This document shows, piece after piece, positions 26,589 through 34,758 of a stretch of DNA of 64,000 nt. The DNA is from Cohnella silvisoli. GTDB taxonomy: Bacteria > Bacillota > Bacilli > Paenibacillales > Paenibacillaceae. Position numbers and translations under genes: made by a program. Numbering within the stretch: the first letter of the stretch is position 1; every line of letters starts with the position of its first letter. The notes under the pieces were generated by a model, which was given only the letters and a program-made list of their open reading frames with translations, was not told the DNA's origin and did no database searches. The stretch covers positions 1 to 64,000 of the forward strand of contig NZ_JAIOAP010000022.1 of assembly GCF_021190915.1 (NCBI RefSeq), given 5' to 3'.

Positions 26589-26650
26589 TTATGCTGGAGT
26601 ATGCTACTTTACAGATATGCCTGTTACATAAAAACGGTCGTGAAGCACAC

Positions 26651-26690
26651 GCCACTCTTTCCGGATTATCTCCGGTTTGAGTGGCTTTTG
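26651..26690 (+). terminator. Terminator hairpin in the leader of the DUF559 gene
   Basis: Nested stem: GCCACTC/GAGTGGC outside, CCGGA/TCCGG inside, 5-nt loop, followed by TTTTGTATTTTT on the plus strand. It ends about 35 nt before the gene start, so it either ends upstream transcription or attenuates the gene. Confidence 0.7.
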
Positions 26691-26724
26691 TATTTTTATC
26701 ACATATGAGAGGGTGTATAGCAAA

Positions 26725-27423
26725 GTGAAATCCAAAGAAAAAGTAATGATTAGTGTAGAATTTGAAAAAGCCTATGAGACTTGGATGGCCAACCAAATAA
26801 AAATAAGCAAGGGGGAACGTAAACGAAGATTAGTCGAGCTATCTAATCACGCAGAAAAAATGTTTGCTCTACAAGTTTGGTGGCCTTCTTTTGGGAATTT
26901 TACAGGACTGCATCCGGAATTCGAAATTAGAGACTTCAAAGATGGATGGAGATATTTGGATTTTGCTTATATTTCAGAGGGATTGAGGATTTGTATTGAG
27001 ATTGATAGTTATGGCACACATTGGCGAGATGTAAACAGGGACCAATTTTCCGATCATTTAATGCGACAAAACCATTTGGTCATTGATGGGTGGCTGGTGC
27101 TTAGATTTTCATACGATAATATTGTGGATAAACCCCGCCAATGCCAACAAATCTTACAACAATTATTGGGTAGATGGAGGGGCACGAGCAATTTAAGTCG
27201 GCTTGCTTTAACACCAACTGAGAAGACAATTTATGACCTCGGGTGCGCACGAACGGAGCCGCTTACTCCAACAATTACAGCATCAACTCTAGGTATGCAT
27301 AGAAAAACAGCTGCAAAACACCTTCGAATACTCGTTGAAAAAGGATTGATGCAGCCAATTGAGACTAGTTCCTCTAGAGTAGTTAGGTATAAAGTAAAGC
27401 CAAATCGGTTCTCTAAAGAGTAA
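26725..27423 (+). CDS. DUF559-type (Vsr-like) endonuclease domain protein with C-terminal winged helix
   Basis: About 232 residues from GTG 26725 (AGAGGG upstream); a TTG at 26677 is inside the terminator hairpin and unlikely. The middle (about 60-160) has the DUF559 layout: RYLDFAYI (Asp), ICIEIDSYGTHW (Glu, Asp, His), RQNHLVIDGWLVLRFSYDNI. This is a Vsr/PD-(D/E)XK-like nuclease fold. The C-terminus (about 165-230; TEKTIYDLG, STLGMHRKTAAKHLRILVEKG) is a winged helix that could bind DNA. The gene is more A+T-rich than its neighbours, suggesting transfer. It is flanked by two 52-bp repeat arrays and its TAA lies within the first, degenerate unit of the right array. Target and biological role are unknown. 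Confidence 0.75.
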   Translation: MKSKEKVMISVEFEKAYETWMANQIKISKGERKRRLVELSNHAEKMFALQVWWPSFGNFTGLHPEFEIRDFKDGWRYLDFAYISEGLRICIEIDSYGTHWRDVNRDQFSDHLMRQNHLVIDGWLVLRFSYDNIVDKPRQCQQILQQLLGRWRGTSNLSRLALTPTEKTIYDLGCARTEPLTPTITASTLGMHRKTAAKHLRILVEKGLMQPIETSSSRVVRYKVKPNRFSKE

Positions 27424-27425
27424 AT

Positions 27426-27745
27426 GACCTTCATACGCCCGAGCTTACAGGGATTCCTTATGCGAGGGCACTTTTTTGGCCTTCACGCGCTCGTATCCGA
27501 TTAAGTTCAATGCCCGAGGGCACTTTCTTGGCCTTCACGCGCTCGTATCCATTTAAGTTCAATGCACGTGGGCACTTTTTTGGCCTTCACGCGCTCGTAT
27601 CCGATTAAGTTCAATGCGCGAGGGCACTTTCTTGGCCTTCACGCGCTCGTATCCAATTAAGTTCAATGCACGTGGGCACATTTTTGGCCTTCACGCGCTC
27701 GTATCCAATTAAGTTCAATGCACGTGGGCACTTTTTTGGCCTTCC
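27426..27745 (+). repeat. Right array of 52-bp repeats (6 units plus a degenerate one)
   Basis: The same core as the left array recurs with GGCAC/GGCAC-like starts at 27467, 27519, 27571, 27623, 27675 and 27727, all exactly 52 bp apart. A degenerate unit in perfect register ends GACCTTCA at 27426-27433, so the register begins within the 3' end of the DUF559 gene. The intervening 32 bp are constant within the array but unrelated to those on the left. Orientation is the same as on the left. No gene lies between 27424 and 27845. Confidence 0.9.
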
Positions 27746-27832
27746 CTTCCCTGCACCAACATTCTCATTTTGTATCGGAATCCTAACCATCATCCCACGA
27801 CGCCACCAGCCATCGAAACAACCAACAAAAAA

Positions 27833-27862
27833 CCTCGCCGAAGCCTTAGCGGCTTGACGAGG
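27833..27862 (-). terminator. Terminator of phoP
   Basis: Stem CCTCG...CGAGG with inner AAGCC/GGCTT pairs, followed on the minus strand by TTTTTTG. The hairpin overlaps the phoP stop codon at 27846. Confidence 0.75.
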
Positions 27863-28574
27863 ATGCTTTGCGGTTAATGAATAGTTTGTAGCCTACGCCG
27901 CGGATGGAGTCGATTTGAACGGTTTGTTGGTTCAACTCCAGCTTCTTGCGAAGCGAGCTGACATGCACGTCGACCGTGCGTTGACCGCCAATATAATCGA
28001 ATCCCCATACGACGTTCATGAGATCATCGCGCGTGATGACGATGCCCGGCCGTTCCGCCAAGTAGAGCAACACCTCGAATTCCTTCGGTCGCAGCGTGAT
28101 CCATTGGCCATTCGAGAACACTTCGTATTTGTCCGGGAAAATTTGCAAATCGCCTATCGCGATGACTTTATCGCCGTTCGTCGCTTTCGAAGGCTTGTTA
28201 TCTTCGTTACGCGAGCGTCTCAGTACCGCAGACGTTCGAGCTAACAATTCCGCCACCCCGAACGGTTTTGTAATATAATCGTCGGCACCGAGCTTAAGCC
28301 CCTGTACCACTTCTTCCTCCGCATTCCGCGCAGTCAGAATGATAACGGGAGTTTTGACTCCGTTCTGACGCAGCTTTTGCAGCACTTCAAATCCATTCAT
28401 GCCAGGCAGCATCAAATCCAAAAAAATAATCGCGTATTGCTCATGGATCGCCTTATGGAGTCCTTCTGCACCGTTCCCGACGACTTCCGTCTCATAACCT
28501 TCTTGCGAAAGATTATACGTGACTAGACGTGCAAGTGTCGGTTCATCTTCGATAATCAGCACTTTGTCCGACAT
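27846..28574 (-). CDS. phoP: Phosphate response regulator PhoP (OmpR family)
   Basis: About 242 residues from ATG 28574 (GGAGG 5 nt upstream). Receiver domain (1-120) with the acidic pair in LIIEDEP, phospho-acceptor Asp in IIFLDLMLPGMNG and conserved Lys in DDYITKPFG. The C-terminal OmpR-type winged helix (about 140-235) has LRPKEFEVLLYLAERPG and the recognition region GGQRTVDVHVSSLRKKLE. The RGVGYKL end is typical. It is preceded by its own PhoP box, so autoregulated. Its kinase gene lies upstream rather than in the usual downstream position. Assignment as PhoP rests on family match plus the Pho-regulon context. Confidence 0.88.
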   Translation of the reverse strand: MSDKVLIIEDEPTLARLVTYNLSQEGYETEVVGNGAEGLHKAIHEQYAIIFLDLMLPGMNGFEVLQKLRQNGVKTPVIILTARNAEEEVVQGLKLGADDYITKPFGVAELLARTSAVLRRSRNEDNKPSKATNGDKVIAIGDLQIFPDKYEVFSNGQWITLRPKEFEVLLYLAERPGIVITRDDLMNVVWGFDYIGGQRTVDVHVSSLRKKLELNQQTVQIDSIRGVGYKLFINRKASSSSR

Positions 28575-28629
28575 GCGTTCCTCCGGTCCAGCAGGCAAAC
28601 CTGCCTAATTGGCTCTACATGTTAGTTTT

Positions 28630-28678
28630 ATCATACCACTGTAAAGGCTACATCATGCAAATGTTAACGCAACGTAAA
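28630..28678 (-). promoter_or_regulatory. PhoP box and promoter of phoP (autoregulation)
   Basis: Minus-strand elements in exact 11-bp register: TTTACG (28673-28678), TTAACA (28662-28667), ATGATG (28651-28656, weak), TTTACA (28640-28645). The -10 TATGAT is at 28630-28635, only 4 nt further, closer than at the other boxes. Confidence 0.65.
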
Positions 28679-28733
28679 ATAGGTGAAATACGTAAATCGG
28701 CTCGACTATCATGGGACGGTTGTACGCGTTTTA

Positions 28734-30536
28734 TTAAGGCTGCAATAGCGGCAGCTCCAGAATAAACTGCGACCCTACGCCGACCGTGCTTTCAACTCTG
28801 ATCGTCCCATGATGCAGCTCGGCCAAATGTTTAACGATAGATAAGCCTAGTCCCGTACCGCCGGAGCTGCGCGAACGAGCTTTATCCACTCTGTAAAACC
28901 GCTCGAAAATCCGTGGGATATCCTTCTTCGGAATCCCAATCCCTGTATCGGATACGGTAATCCGCACCATTTCTTCCTCTTCCCCATCGTTCGTGGTGAA
29001 GATTTCCGCCCGAACTTTGACTTTTCCGCCTTCAGGCGTGTAGTTGATCCCGTTCTGCATCAAATTCATTAGAATTTGTCCTAACCGGTCTTCGTCCGCC
29101 TCCAAGAACAGTCCCTCTTCCGTTTGCACGTCGAGCACGATTTCTTTTTTGGCAGCCTCGGCGGACAATAATTCCGTCATTCGGGCAAGGAACATCGGCA
29201 AATCAATCGGCGAAAATTGCAGCGGCGAACGTCGAGACTCAATCTTGGACAGCTCCAGAATGTCGCCGATCAGTCGATTTAACCGCTCGCTTTCGTCCTG
29301 GATGATCGTTAGGAAAGACCTTGCGGTTTCCGGATCGTTCATTGCTCCTGACAACAGCGTTTCCGCAAATCCTTTGACAGCCGCAACAGGCGTCTTTAAT
29401 TCATGGGACACGTTGGCAACGAATTCGCTGCGCATCCGCTCCAATCGCCGTATGGCCGTCACGTCCTGAACGACTAGCAACAGGCCGGGTTCTTCGTCTC
29501 CGCTTAATCTCATAGGGACAATGTTGATTTCCAGCAATCGTTCCTCCGGATAATAAACCGTTAATTCCTCGTGCAGTGGAACCGGGTTCTCCAGACCTTC
29601 CCGAATGAGCCCGACCAACTCGAAATGCTGACGAATTTCCGTATAGCTCCGGCCGACGCGCTCTCGTAAAGTACTTCCAAGCAGCAGCTCCGCTTGGCGA
29701 TTGTACAACGTGATCCGACCATCATGGGCAATCATGACGACGCCGCTTGTCATGTTGTCCAATACGCTTTGCAGCCGCGTACCGTTCTGGCGAATCTCGG
29801 AGAGTTGTTCCTGCAAGCTTCCCGCCATCGCATTAAGCGCCCTTGCCAGCTCTCCAACCTCGTCCCTGCCGCCTTCGGGCACGCGAATGGCGTAATCCAT
29901 ATTGGCCATTCTTTTGGCCGCGGATGTCATACGCTCAAGAGGCCGCGTAACGCTAAGCGCCACTCGATAGCTAATAATCGCAGCTATCGCAAACAATAAG
30001 AATAATCCGAATATTAAAGCAAGCCACATGTTATTGAGGCTGCGCTCCACGTCGCCTAGACTCATTGCCAAGCGAATAATACCTTGCTTGTCGGACCCTT
30101 TATCCCCGTTTACCGTTATCGCCACGTACAGCATGTTCTGCTGCAAAGTATCGCTGTGACGGATGCTGCTGCCGGTCCCCGAATCCAGCGCTTCCTGCAC
30201 CTCAGTGCGCCCCAGATGGTTGTCCATTGTCGCGGGATCATGATCGGAGTCCCCCATGACTTTCCCGTCGAGCCGAATATACGTCACGCGCATCCCGGCG
30301 ATTTCCTTAAAACGTTTAGCCTGCGTCTGCAAATATTCGCTCTGATTGGCTTCATTGTCCATTACCGGCCAAGGTGCCGCGGCGTTCAATACATGCAGCT
30401 CACGGATCATATGATCGCGCAAGGCCGCTTGATGGTTTTTCTGGTAAGAATTGCCCATCAATAATCCGGCAGCCAGAACGGAGAAGCCGATCAGTAACAC
30501 AAATAAGCCGGTCAACTTCAAGCGGAATTTAGACAT
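28734..30536 (-). CDS. phoR: Phosphate sensor histidine kinase PhoR
   Basis: 600 residues: membrane segment (about 8-30), extracellular sensor (31-165), second membrane segment (about 170-190), HAMP (about 192-245), PAS (about 255-360), HisKA with FVANVSHELKTP (phospho-His about 380) and a HATPase domain with N-box NLMQNGINYTPEGG, DTGIGIPKKD and GGTGLGLSIVKHL. This is the complete PhoR architecture of Bacillus. It lies 18 bp after the fumarase gene, with which it may share transcription, and about 160 bp upstream of phoP. Confidence 0.88.
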   Translation of the reverse strand: MSKFRLKLTGLFVLLIGFSVLAAGLLMGNSYQKNHQAALRDHMIRELHVLNAAAPWPVMDNEANQSEYLQTQAKRFKEIAGMRVTYIRLDGKVMGDSDHDPATMDNHLGRTEVQEALDSGTGSSIRHSDTLQQNMLYVAITVNGDKGSDKQGIIRLAMSLGDVERSLNNMWLALIFGLFLLFAIAAIISYRVALSVTRPLERMTSAAKRMANMDYAIRVPEGGRDEVGELARALNAMAGSLQEQLSEIRQNGTRLQSVLDNMTSGVVMIAHDGRITLYNRQAELLLGSTLRERVGRSYTEIRQHFELVGLIREGLENPVPLHEELTVYYPEERLLEINIVPMRLSGDEEPGLLLVVQDVTAIRRLERMRSEFVANVSHELKTPVAAVKGFAETLLSGAMNDPETARSFLTIIQDESERLNRLIGDILELSKIESRRSPLQFSPIDLPMFLARMTELLSAEAAKKEIVLDVQTEEGLFLEADEDRLGQILMNLMQNGINYTPEGGKVKVRAEIFTTNDGEEEEMVRITVSDTGIGIPKKDIPRIFERFYRVDKARSRSSGGTGLGLSIVKHLAELHHGTIRVESTVGVGSQFILELPLLQP

Positions 30537-30554
30537 GGACGGGTGACGGCTCCT

Positions 30555-32108
30555 TTAGCTGGCAAATACGGGATCTTTGAACTGGGCAAGCTTGGCTTTG
30601 GAATCTTTGTCCACGTCGGCGTGAAGGCTGTTGCCGTGAGAATCCATTGTAACGATCGCCGCGAAACCCTCGACTTGCAAATGCCACATCGCTTCGGGAA
30701 TGCCAAACTCCATGAAGTCTACGCCGTTAACCTTCTTGATGCATTCCGCGTAATATTGGGCCGCTCCGCCTACAGCGTTCAAATAAACGCCGCCGTGCTC
30801 TTGCAATGCCGCCAATGTTTTCGGTCCCATTCCGCCTTTTCCAATGACCGCGCGCAGGCCGAACTTTTTCATAATATCGCCTTGGTAAGGCTCTTCGCGA
30901 ATGCTTGTCGTCGGACCTGCACCCTTGACATGCCAGCCTGCGTCATCCTTCAGCATAACCGGCCCGCAATGGTAAATAACGCCGCCGTTCAGATCGATCG
31001 GCGTTTCGTGGTCCATCAAATGCTTGTGCAAGGCATCCCTTCCGGTATGCATCTCGCCGTTCAGGATTACAACATCGCCTACTTTCAACGCGCGCACGTC
31101 TTCCTCGGATAACGGCATCTGAAGTACGATTTCTTTCGGATTAGACTGGGCCGAAGCACCTGCTTCTCCGGAAGAATCCGCGGCAGGTTCAACCATCTGA
31201 ATACCTGTGCCGCCCTCGTAAACCCAACTCTTGATCTCATGCGTAGAACCGTCAAGCACGACGCCTTGGCGACGATATGCCCAGCAATTATACGCTACGG
31301 ATACGAAAAAACTCGCCGGCAACCGGTTGTTGACCCCAACCTTGCACCCGAGAAGCGTTACGTTGCCGCCGAAACCCATCGTTCCGATGCCAAGCTGATT
31401 CGCTTTGTCTAATATATATTCCTCAAGCTGCTGAAGCTCAGGAATAGGATTCGTATCCCCAACTTCACGGAACAATTGCTGCTTAGCCAGCTCATAACCC
31501 GTTGTCCGGTCTCCCCCGATGCCAACGCCGATGAATCCCGCGCTGCAGCCTTGTCCTTGCGCCTGATATACCGCGTGCAGCACGCACTTACGGATTCCGT
31601 CCAAATCGCGCCCCGCTTTGCCTAAACCGTCAATCTCGCAAGGCAAGCTATATTGGATATTTTTATTTTCACAGCCGCCGCCCTTGAGAATGAGCCGTAC
31701 GTCAACCTCATCGCGCTCCCACTGTTCGAAGTGGATGACAGGCGTGCCTGGCCCGAGATTGTCTCCCGTATTCGCTCCGGTCAGGGAATCTACGGAGTTG
31801 GTACGCAGCTTGCCATCCTTGGTCGCTTGAGCGATCGCATTCTTGATTTCCTGTTTCATGATGATCTGATTTGCTCCAACCGGAGTGTGGACGATGAATG
31901 TCGGCATTCCGGTATCCTGGCAGATAGGAGAAACGCTACATTCCGCCATCTCGATGTTCTGGGCAATGGTCGTTAACGACAATCCCGCACGGGTTGCGCG
32001 ATCTTCCGCCACGCGGGCTGCGGATATGGCACGGCGCACGTCCGCCGGAAGGTTAGTGGACGTTTCCACGATAAGCTTGTACATGCTCTGTTCGAATGAT
32101 GATGACAT
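30555..32108 (-). CDS. fumA: Class I (4Fe-4S) fumarate hydratase
   Basis: 517 residues. It combines the alpha part (N-terminal; SPICQDTGMPTF, QGCSAGFIGVGIGGDR, GTMGFGGNVTLLGCKVG, giving three candidate cluster Cys) and the beta part (C-terminal; YHCGPVML, GPTTSIREEPYQ, GKGGMGPKTLAAL) in one chain, as in FumA/FumB. It interconverts fumarate and malate in the TCA cycle with an oxygen-sensitive cluster. The start is ATG 32108. Downstream, after 18 bp, comes phoR. Confidence 0.92.
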   Translation of the reverse strand: MSSSFEQSMYKLIVETSTNLPADVRRAISAARVAEDRATRAGLSLTTIAQNIEMAECSVSPICQDTGMPTFIVHTPVGANQIIMKQEIKNAIAQATKDGKLRTNSVDSLTGANTGDNLGPGTPVIHFEQWERDEVDVRLILKGGGCENKNIQYSLPCEIDGLGKAGRDLDGIRKCVLHAVYQAQGQGCSAGFIGVGIGGDRTTGYELAKQQLFREVGDTNPIPELQQLEEYILDKANQLGIGTMGFGGNVTLLGCKVGVNNRLPASFFVSVAYNCWAYRRQGVVLDGSTHEIKSWVYEGGTGIQMVEPAADSSGEAGASAQSNPKEIVLQMPLSEEDVRALKVGDVVILNGEMHTGRDALHKHLMDHETPIDLNGGVIYHCGPVMLKDDAGWHVKGAGPTTSIREEPYQGDIMKKFGLRAVIGKGGMGPKTLAALQEHGGVYLNAVGGAAQYYAECIKKVNGVDFMEFGIPEAMWHLQVEGFAAIVTMDSHGNSLHADVDKDSKAKLAQFKDPVFAS

Positions 32109-32198
32109 ATTGATTGCTGATTCCCCTCTCTGTTCGTTGATCCTAATCCATTATATAATAGCATACAGATAAGCGGTGGGAGAAAAGGAGTCAAGTTC

Positions 32199-32807
32199 AT
32201 GGCAAATCATTTTTTGGCTTATTTGTATCGTCTGCAATATATCGAACGATGGAGCCTTATGCGCAACACCACGTCCGAAAACGTTGCGGAGCACTCTTAT
32301 CATGTCGCGCTGATCGCCCATACTCTTGGTACTATTGCGCGGGAAATATTCAAACGCGACGTCAATCCCGACGAGGCTGTCACTTACGCTTTGTTCCATG
32401 ATGCCACGGAAGTGTTTACCGGAGATATCCCGACTCCAGTCAAGCATCATAATCCGCACATTTTGGCTAATTTCCGCGAGATCGAGGCTTTGGCCGCGGA
32501 TAGGCTCCTTGCGACCGTGCCGGCGGCGCTTCAGGAAAATTATCGTCCCCTGCTTATCGGCAAGCCGGACAATCCTGAGTTGAACAAATTGTTGAAAGCC
32601 GCCGATCTGCTGGATGCTTATCTCAAATGCATAAGCGAAATGTCCGCGGGAAATCGGGAATTCGCAACCGCAAAACGCCAAAGCGAAGAAAAGCTGCGTA
32701 AGTTGGATATGCCCGAGGTCGAATGGTTTCTAACCCATTTGGCGCCCGGTTTTGAAAGAACGATCGACGAATTATCCGAAGATGAACAAGGAGATGGTGA
32801 ACGATGA
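32199..32807 (+). CDS. yfbR: HD-domain 5'-deoxynucleotidase (YfbR-like)
   Basis: 202 residues from ATG 32199 (AAGGAG). HD motifs: SENVAEHSYHVALIAH, ALFHDATEVFTGDIPTPVKHH and the late Asp in LLKAADLLDAYLKC. YfbR-type enzymes dephosphorylate deoxyribonucleoside 5'-monophosphates. It is divergent from fumA and overlaps the next gene by 4 bp (ATGA). Confidence 0.88.
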   Translation: MANHFLAYLYRLQYIERWSLMRNTTSENVAEHSYHVALIAHTLGTIAREIFKRDVNPDEAVTYALFHDATEVFTGDIPTPVKHHNPHILANFREIEALAADRLLATVPAALQENYRPLLIGKPDNPELNKLLKAADLLDAYLKCISEMSAGNREFATAKRQSEEKLRKLDMPEVEWFLTHLAPGFERTIDELSEDEQGDGER

Positions 32808-33610
32808 AGCTGAAAATATTCAAAGCCTTATGGGGAATGGAACATCTGCCGCTGGATCAACAATTCAAGCTTATTTCTGAGGCGGGTTACGCGGGGATCG
32901 AATCGCCAATGCCTGAACATGCGAACGAAGCTCTTTTCCGCAAGTTGCTTAAAGAATACGGATTAGAGTATAACGCTATGGTATTCACGGACGGCGACCA
33001 CAAGGAATCGTTTAAGCAACAGGTTGAACGGGCCGCAACCTTCTCTCCAGTCCTCATTAACGCTCATAGTTCGAAGGACGATGCGCCTTATGAGGAGCAG
33101 TTGGAATTTTATCGCTATGCCGTAGACGTGGAACGCTCCGTCGGTATCCCCGTCGCTCATGAAACGCACCGCGGTCGCGCGATGTTCACGCCTTGGGCGA
33201 CAGAACAGCTGCTAAAGGATGTGCCAGGGCTAAGCTTATGCGCGGATTTCAGCCATTGGTGCAACGTCTGCGAATCGCTGCTTGAAAATCAAGGCGAGCG
33301 CATGAAGTTGGCTTCAGAACGCTCGATACATATTCATTCGCGCGTCGGCCATGCGGAAGGACCGCAGGTCAATCATCCGGCCGCGCCTGAGCACGCCTCC
33401 GCGCTAGTCGCGCACTCGGTATGGTGGCGCGATATCATCCGCAACCGCCGCGATCAGGGCGCGGAGTTCCTGACCGTCGTGCCGGAATTCGGCCCTCCCG
33501 GCTATCTTCAAACTTTGCCGTTCACCAACCAGCCTGTTTCCGATTTATGGGAAGTCTGCCTATGGATGAAAGGGTACATCGAAAGCCAATGGGACGAATG
33601 GTTGGCCTGA
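32804..33610 (+). CDS. TIM-barrel sugar isomerase/epimerase-like protein
   Basis: 268 residues. Xylose-isomerase-like barrel: FKLISEAGYAGIESPMP near the start, AHETHRGRAMFTPW (Glu/His), CADFSHWCNVCE (Asp, His), IHSRVGHAEGPQVNHP and TVVPEFGPPGYL (Glu). The set of acidic and His residues fits a divalent-metal site. The substrate cannot be named. It is translationally coupled to yfbR and is followed by a terminator. Confidence 0.8.
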   Translation: MKLKIFKALWGMEHLPLDQQFKLISEAGYAGIESPMPEHANEALFRKLLKEYGLEYNAMVFTDGDHKESFKQQVERAATFSPVLINAHSSKDDAPYEEQLEFYRYAVDVERSVGIPVAHETHRGRAMFTPWATEQLLKDVPGLSLCADFSHWCNVCESLLENQGERMKLASERSIHIHSRVGHAEGPQVNHPAAPEHASALVAHSVWWRDIIRNRRDQGAEFLTVVPEFGPPGYLQTLPFTNQPVSDLWEVCLWMKGYIESQWDEWLA

Positions 33611-33639
33611 GCGAACGGGATTACTAGGGGTAATTAATG

Positions 33640-33674
33640 AAAAGAGCCTTCAGAATAAATCTGATGGCTCTTTT
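33640..33674. terminator. Bidirectional terminator
   Basis: AAAAGAGCC/GGCTCTTTT stem extended by TCAGA/TCTGA with one mismatch; T runs on both strands. It separates the convergent genes ending at 33610 (+) and 33679 (-). Confidence 0.8.
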
Positions 33675-33678
33675 CCTT

Positions 33679-34632
33679 CTATTCCCCGACAACCTCAATG
33701 GCAAATACGTAGCTGGAATCTCCTTCGGAAATCCTCTTTTCCTTATCCTTCATCCACCAGGCGGATAGACTGTAATAGTAAATCCCTTTTTCCTTCGGAG
33801 CCGCAAAAGAGCTTCCGTCCAATTTTTCTTGTGTAACAGCTCTGCTAGCGCTTCTTGATACGTAAATCTCCGTAGGCTGCTTTACGTTCTCAAACGCAAA
33901 TGTGATTGTAGCGCCAGGTTCAACTTGTTCCTTCGGCTTCTCCTTGAGCATTTCTTCCGGACCCACATAATCGGCGCATCCCGTACCCCAGCAATAGGAG
34001 CTTTGATACACGGCTAATTTCTTCTCTCCGGCCTTGATCAACGGCTGCGGGGGAGTTGCTCCCAACTCTCTTCCCTCCTGACTAGCAACTTGATTATCCT
34101 TTACTCTGATCTCAACCGTTTTCTCATCGCCGTTTTGCGTCACCTCTACGATCCATTCTGCCAACTTTTCATCAAACTTGACTTCTTTAATGGCCGGTAT
34201 GTCGTAACCTGACACCTCCGGGGAAGACAGTGCTTTCCTGACTGCTTCCGCCTCGGACAGCGATGCACCCTCCGGTTCTAAACCAGTAATAACTGCGACG
34301 GTATTCGCTTTGCCTTGCGCGGGATAGCTTTCCGCGATTGCCCCGTCGGCCCGTACTTCTACGTGCTGCCCTACTTCAATGTTAAAAGGTGAATTCGAGA
34401 ACCAAATCGCCTCATAATAATGGCTTGCGCCGCCATTCGCGCCGAAATCTCTTTCCGTCGAATTCACGACTAGAATTCTGTTTTTTTCTTTTTTCACCAC
34501 ATAGCCGTTAAAGCCCGAATTATGAGCCTCCGCGGTTTTGACAGCCTGCGGTTCCCTCTCGGGTTTATTCCCGCAGGCAGCAAGGATCATGAATAACGAA
34601 ATCATCATTATAGACATCTTATATTTTCGCAT
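33679..34632 (-). CDS. Lipoprotein with DUF3221-like domain
   Basis: About 317 residues from ATG 34632 (GAGGGGG 7 nt upstream). The lipobox LAAC is at about residue 20. Residues about 40-115 (FNGYVVKKEKNRILVV, ...VGQHVEVRADG) resemble the DUF3221/YobA OB-fold found in Bacillus lipoproteins. The middle (about 125-180) resembles a small PepSY-like alpha/beta unit (AEAVRKALS, WIVEVTQNGDEKTVEI). The C-terminal part (about 240-315) contains a Cys pair in SSYCWGTGCADYVG. Function unknown; an envelope protein, alone between terminators. Confidence 0.75.
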   Translation of the reverse strand: MRKYKMSIMMISLFMILAACGNKPEREPQAVKTAEAHNSGFNGYVVKKEKNRILVVNSTERDFGANGGASHYYEAIWFSNSPFNIEVGQHVEVRADGAIAESYPAQGKANTVAVITGLEPEGASLSEAEAVRKALSSPEVSGYDIPAIKEVKFDEKLAEWIVEVTQNGDEKTVEIRVKDNQVASQEGRELGATPPQPLIKAGEKKLAVYQSSYCWGTGCADYVGPEEMLKEKPKEQVEPGATITFAFENVKQPTEIYVSRSASRAVTQEKLDGSSFAAPKEKGIYYYSLSAWWMKDKEKRISEGDSSYVFAIEVVGE

Positions 34633-34711
34633 TCTAATACCCCCTCTTTCACTAAATCTTATTAAACTCATAGACGTAAATTCATGGTTTAATGTTCCAT
34701 ATAACAAAGAA

Positions 34712-34732
34712 AAGCAGCCCTAGAGGCCGCTT
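34712..34732 (-). terminator. Terminator after the MFS gene
   Basis: AAGCGGCC pairs with GGCTGCTT (one G-U) around a 5-nt loop, followed on the minus strand by TTCTTTGTT, within 30 bp of the stop. Confidence 0.6.
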
Positions 34733-34758
34733 CCCTTCTCCAAATATCCCTTTTAACA

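Noticed and set aside
26677-26724. TTG start giving a longer DUF559 protein
   Set aside because: The codon lies inside the terminator hairpin, has no ribosome binding site, and the added residues are not family-like; GTG 26725 fits better.
26321-27745. CRISPR arrays
   Set aside because: The period is regular, but the intervening 32 bp are the same within each array; true spacers would differ. No cas genes are near.
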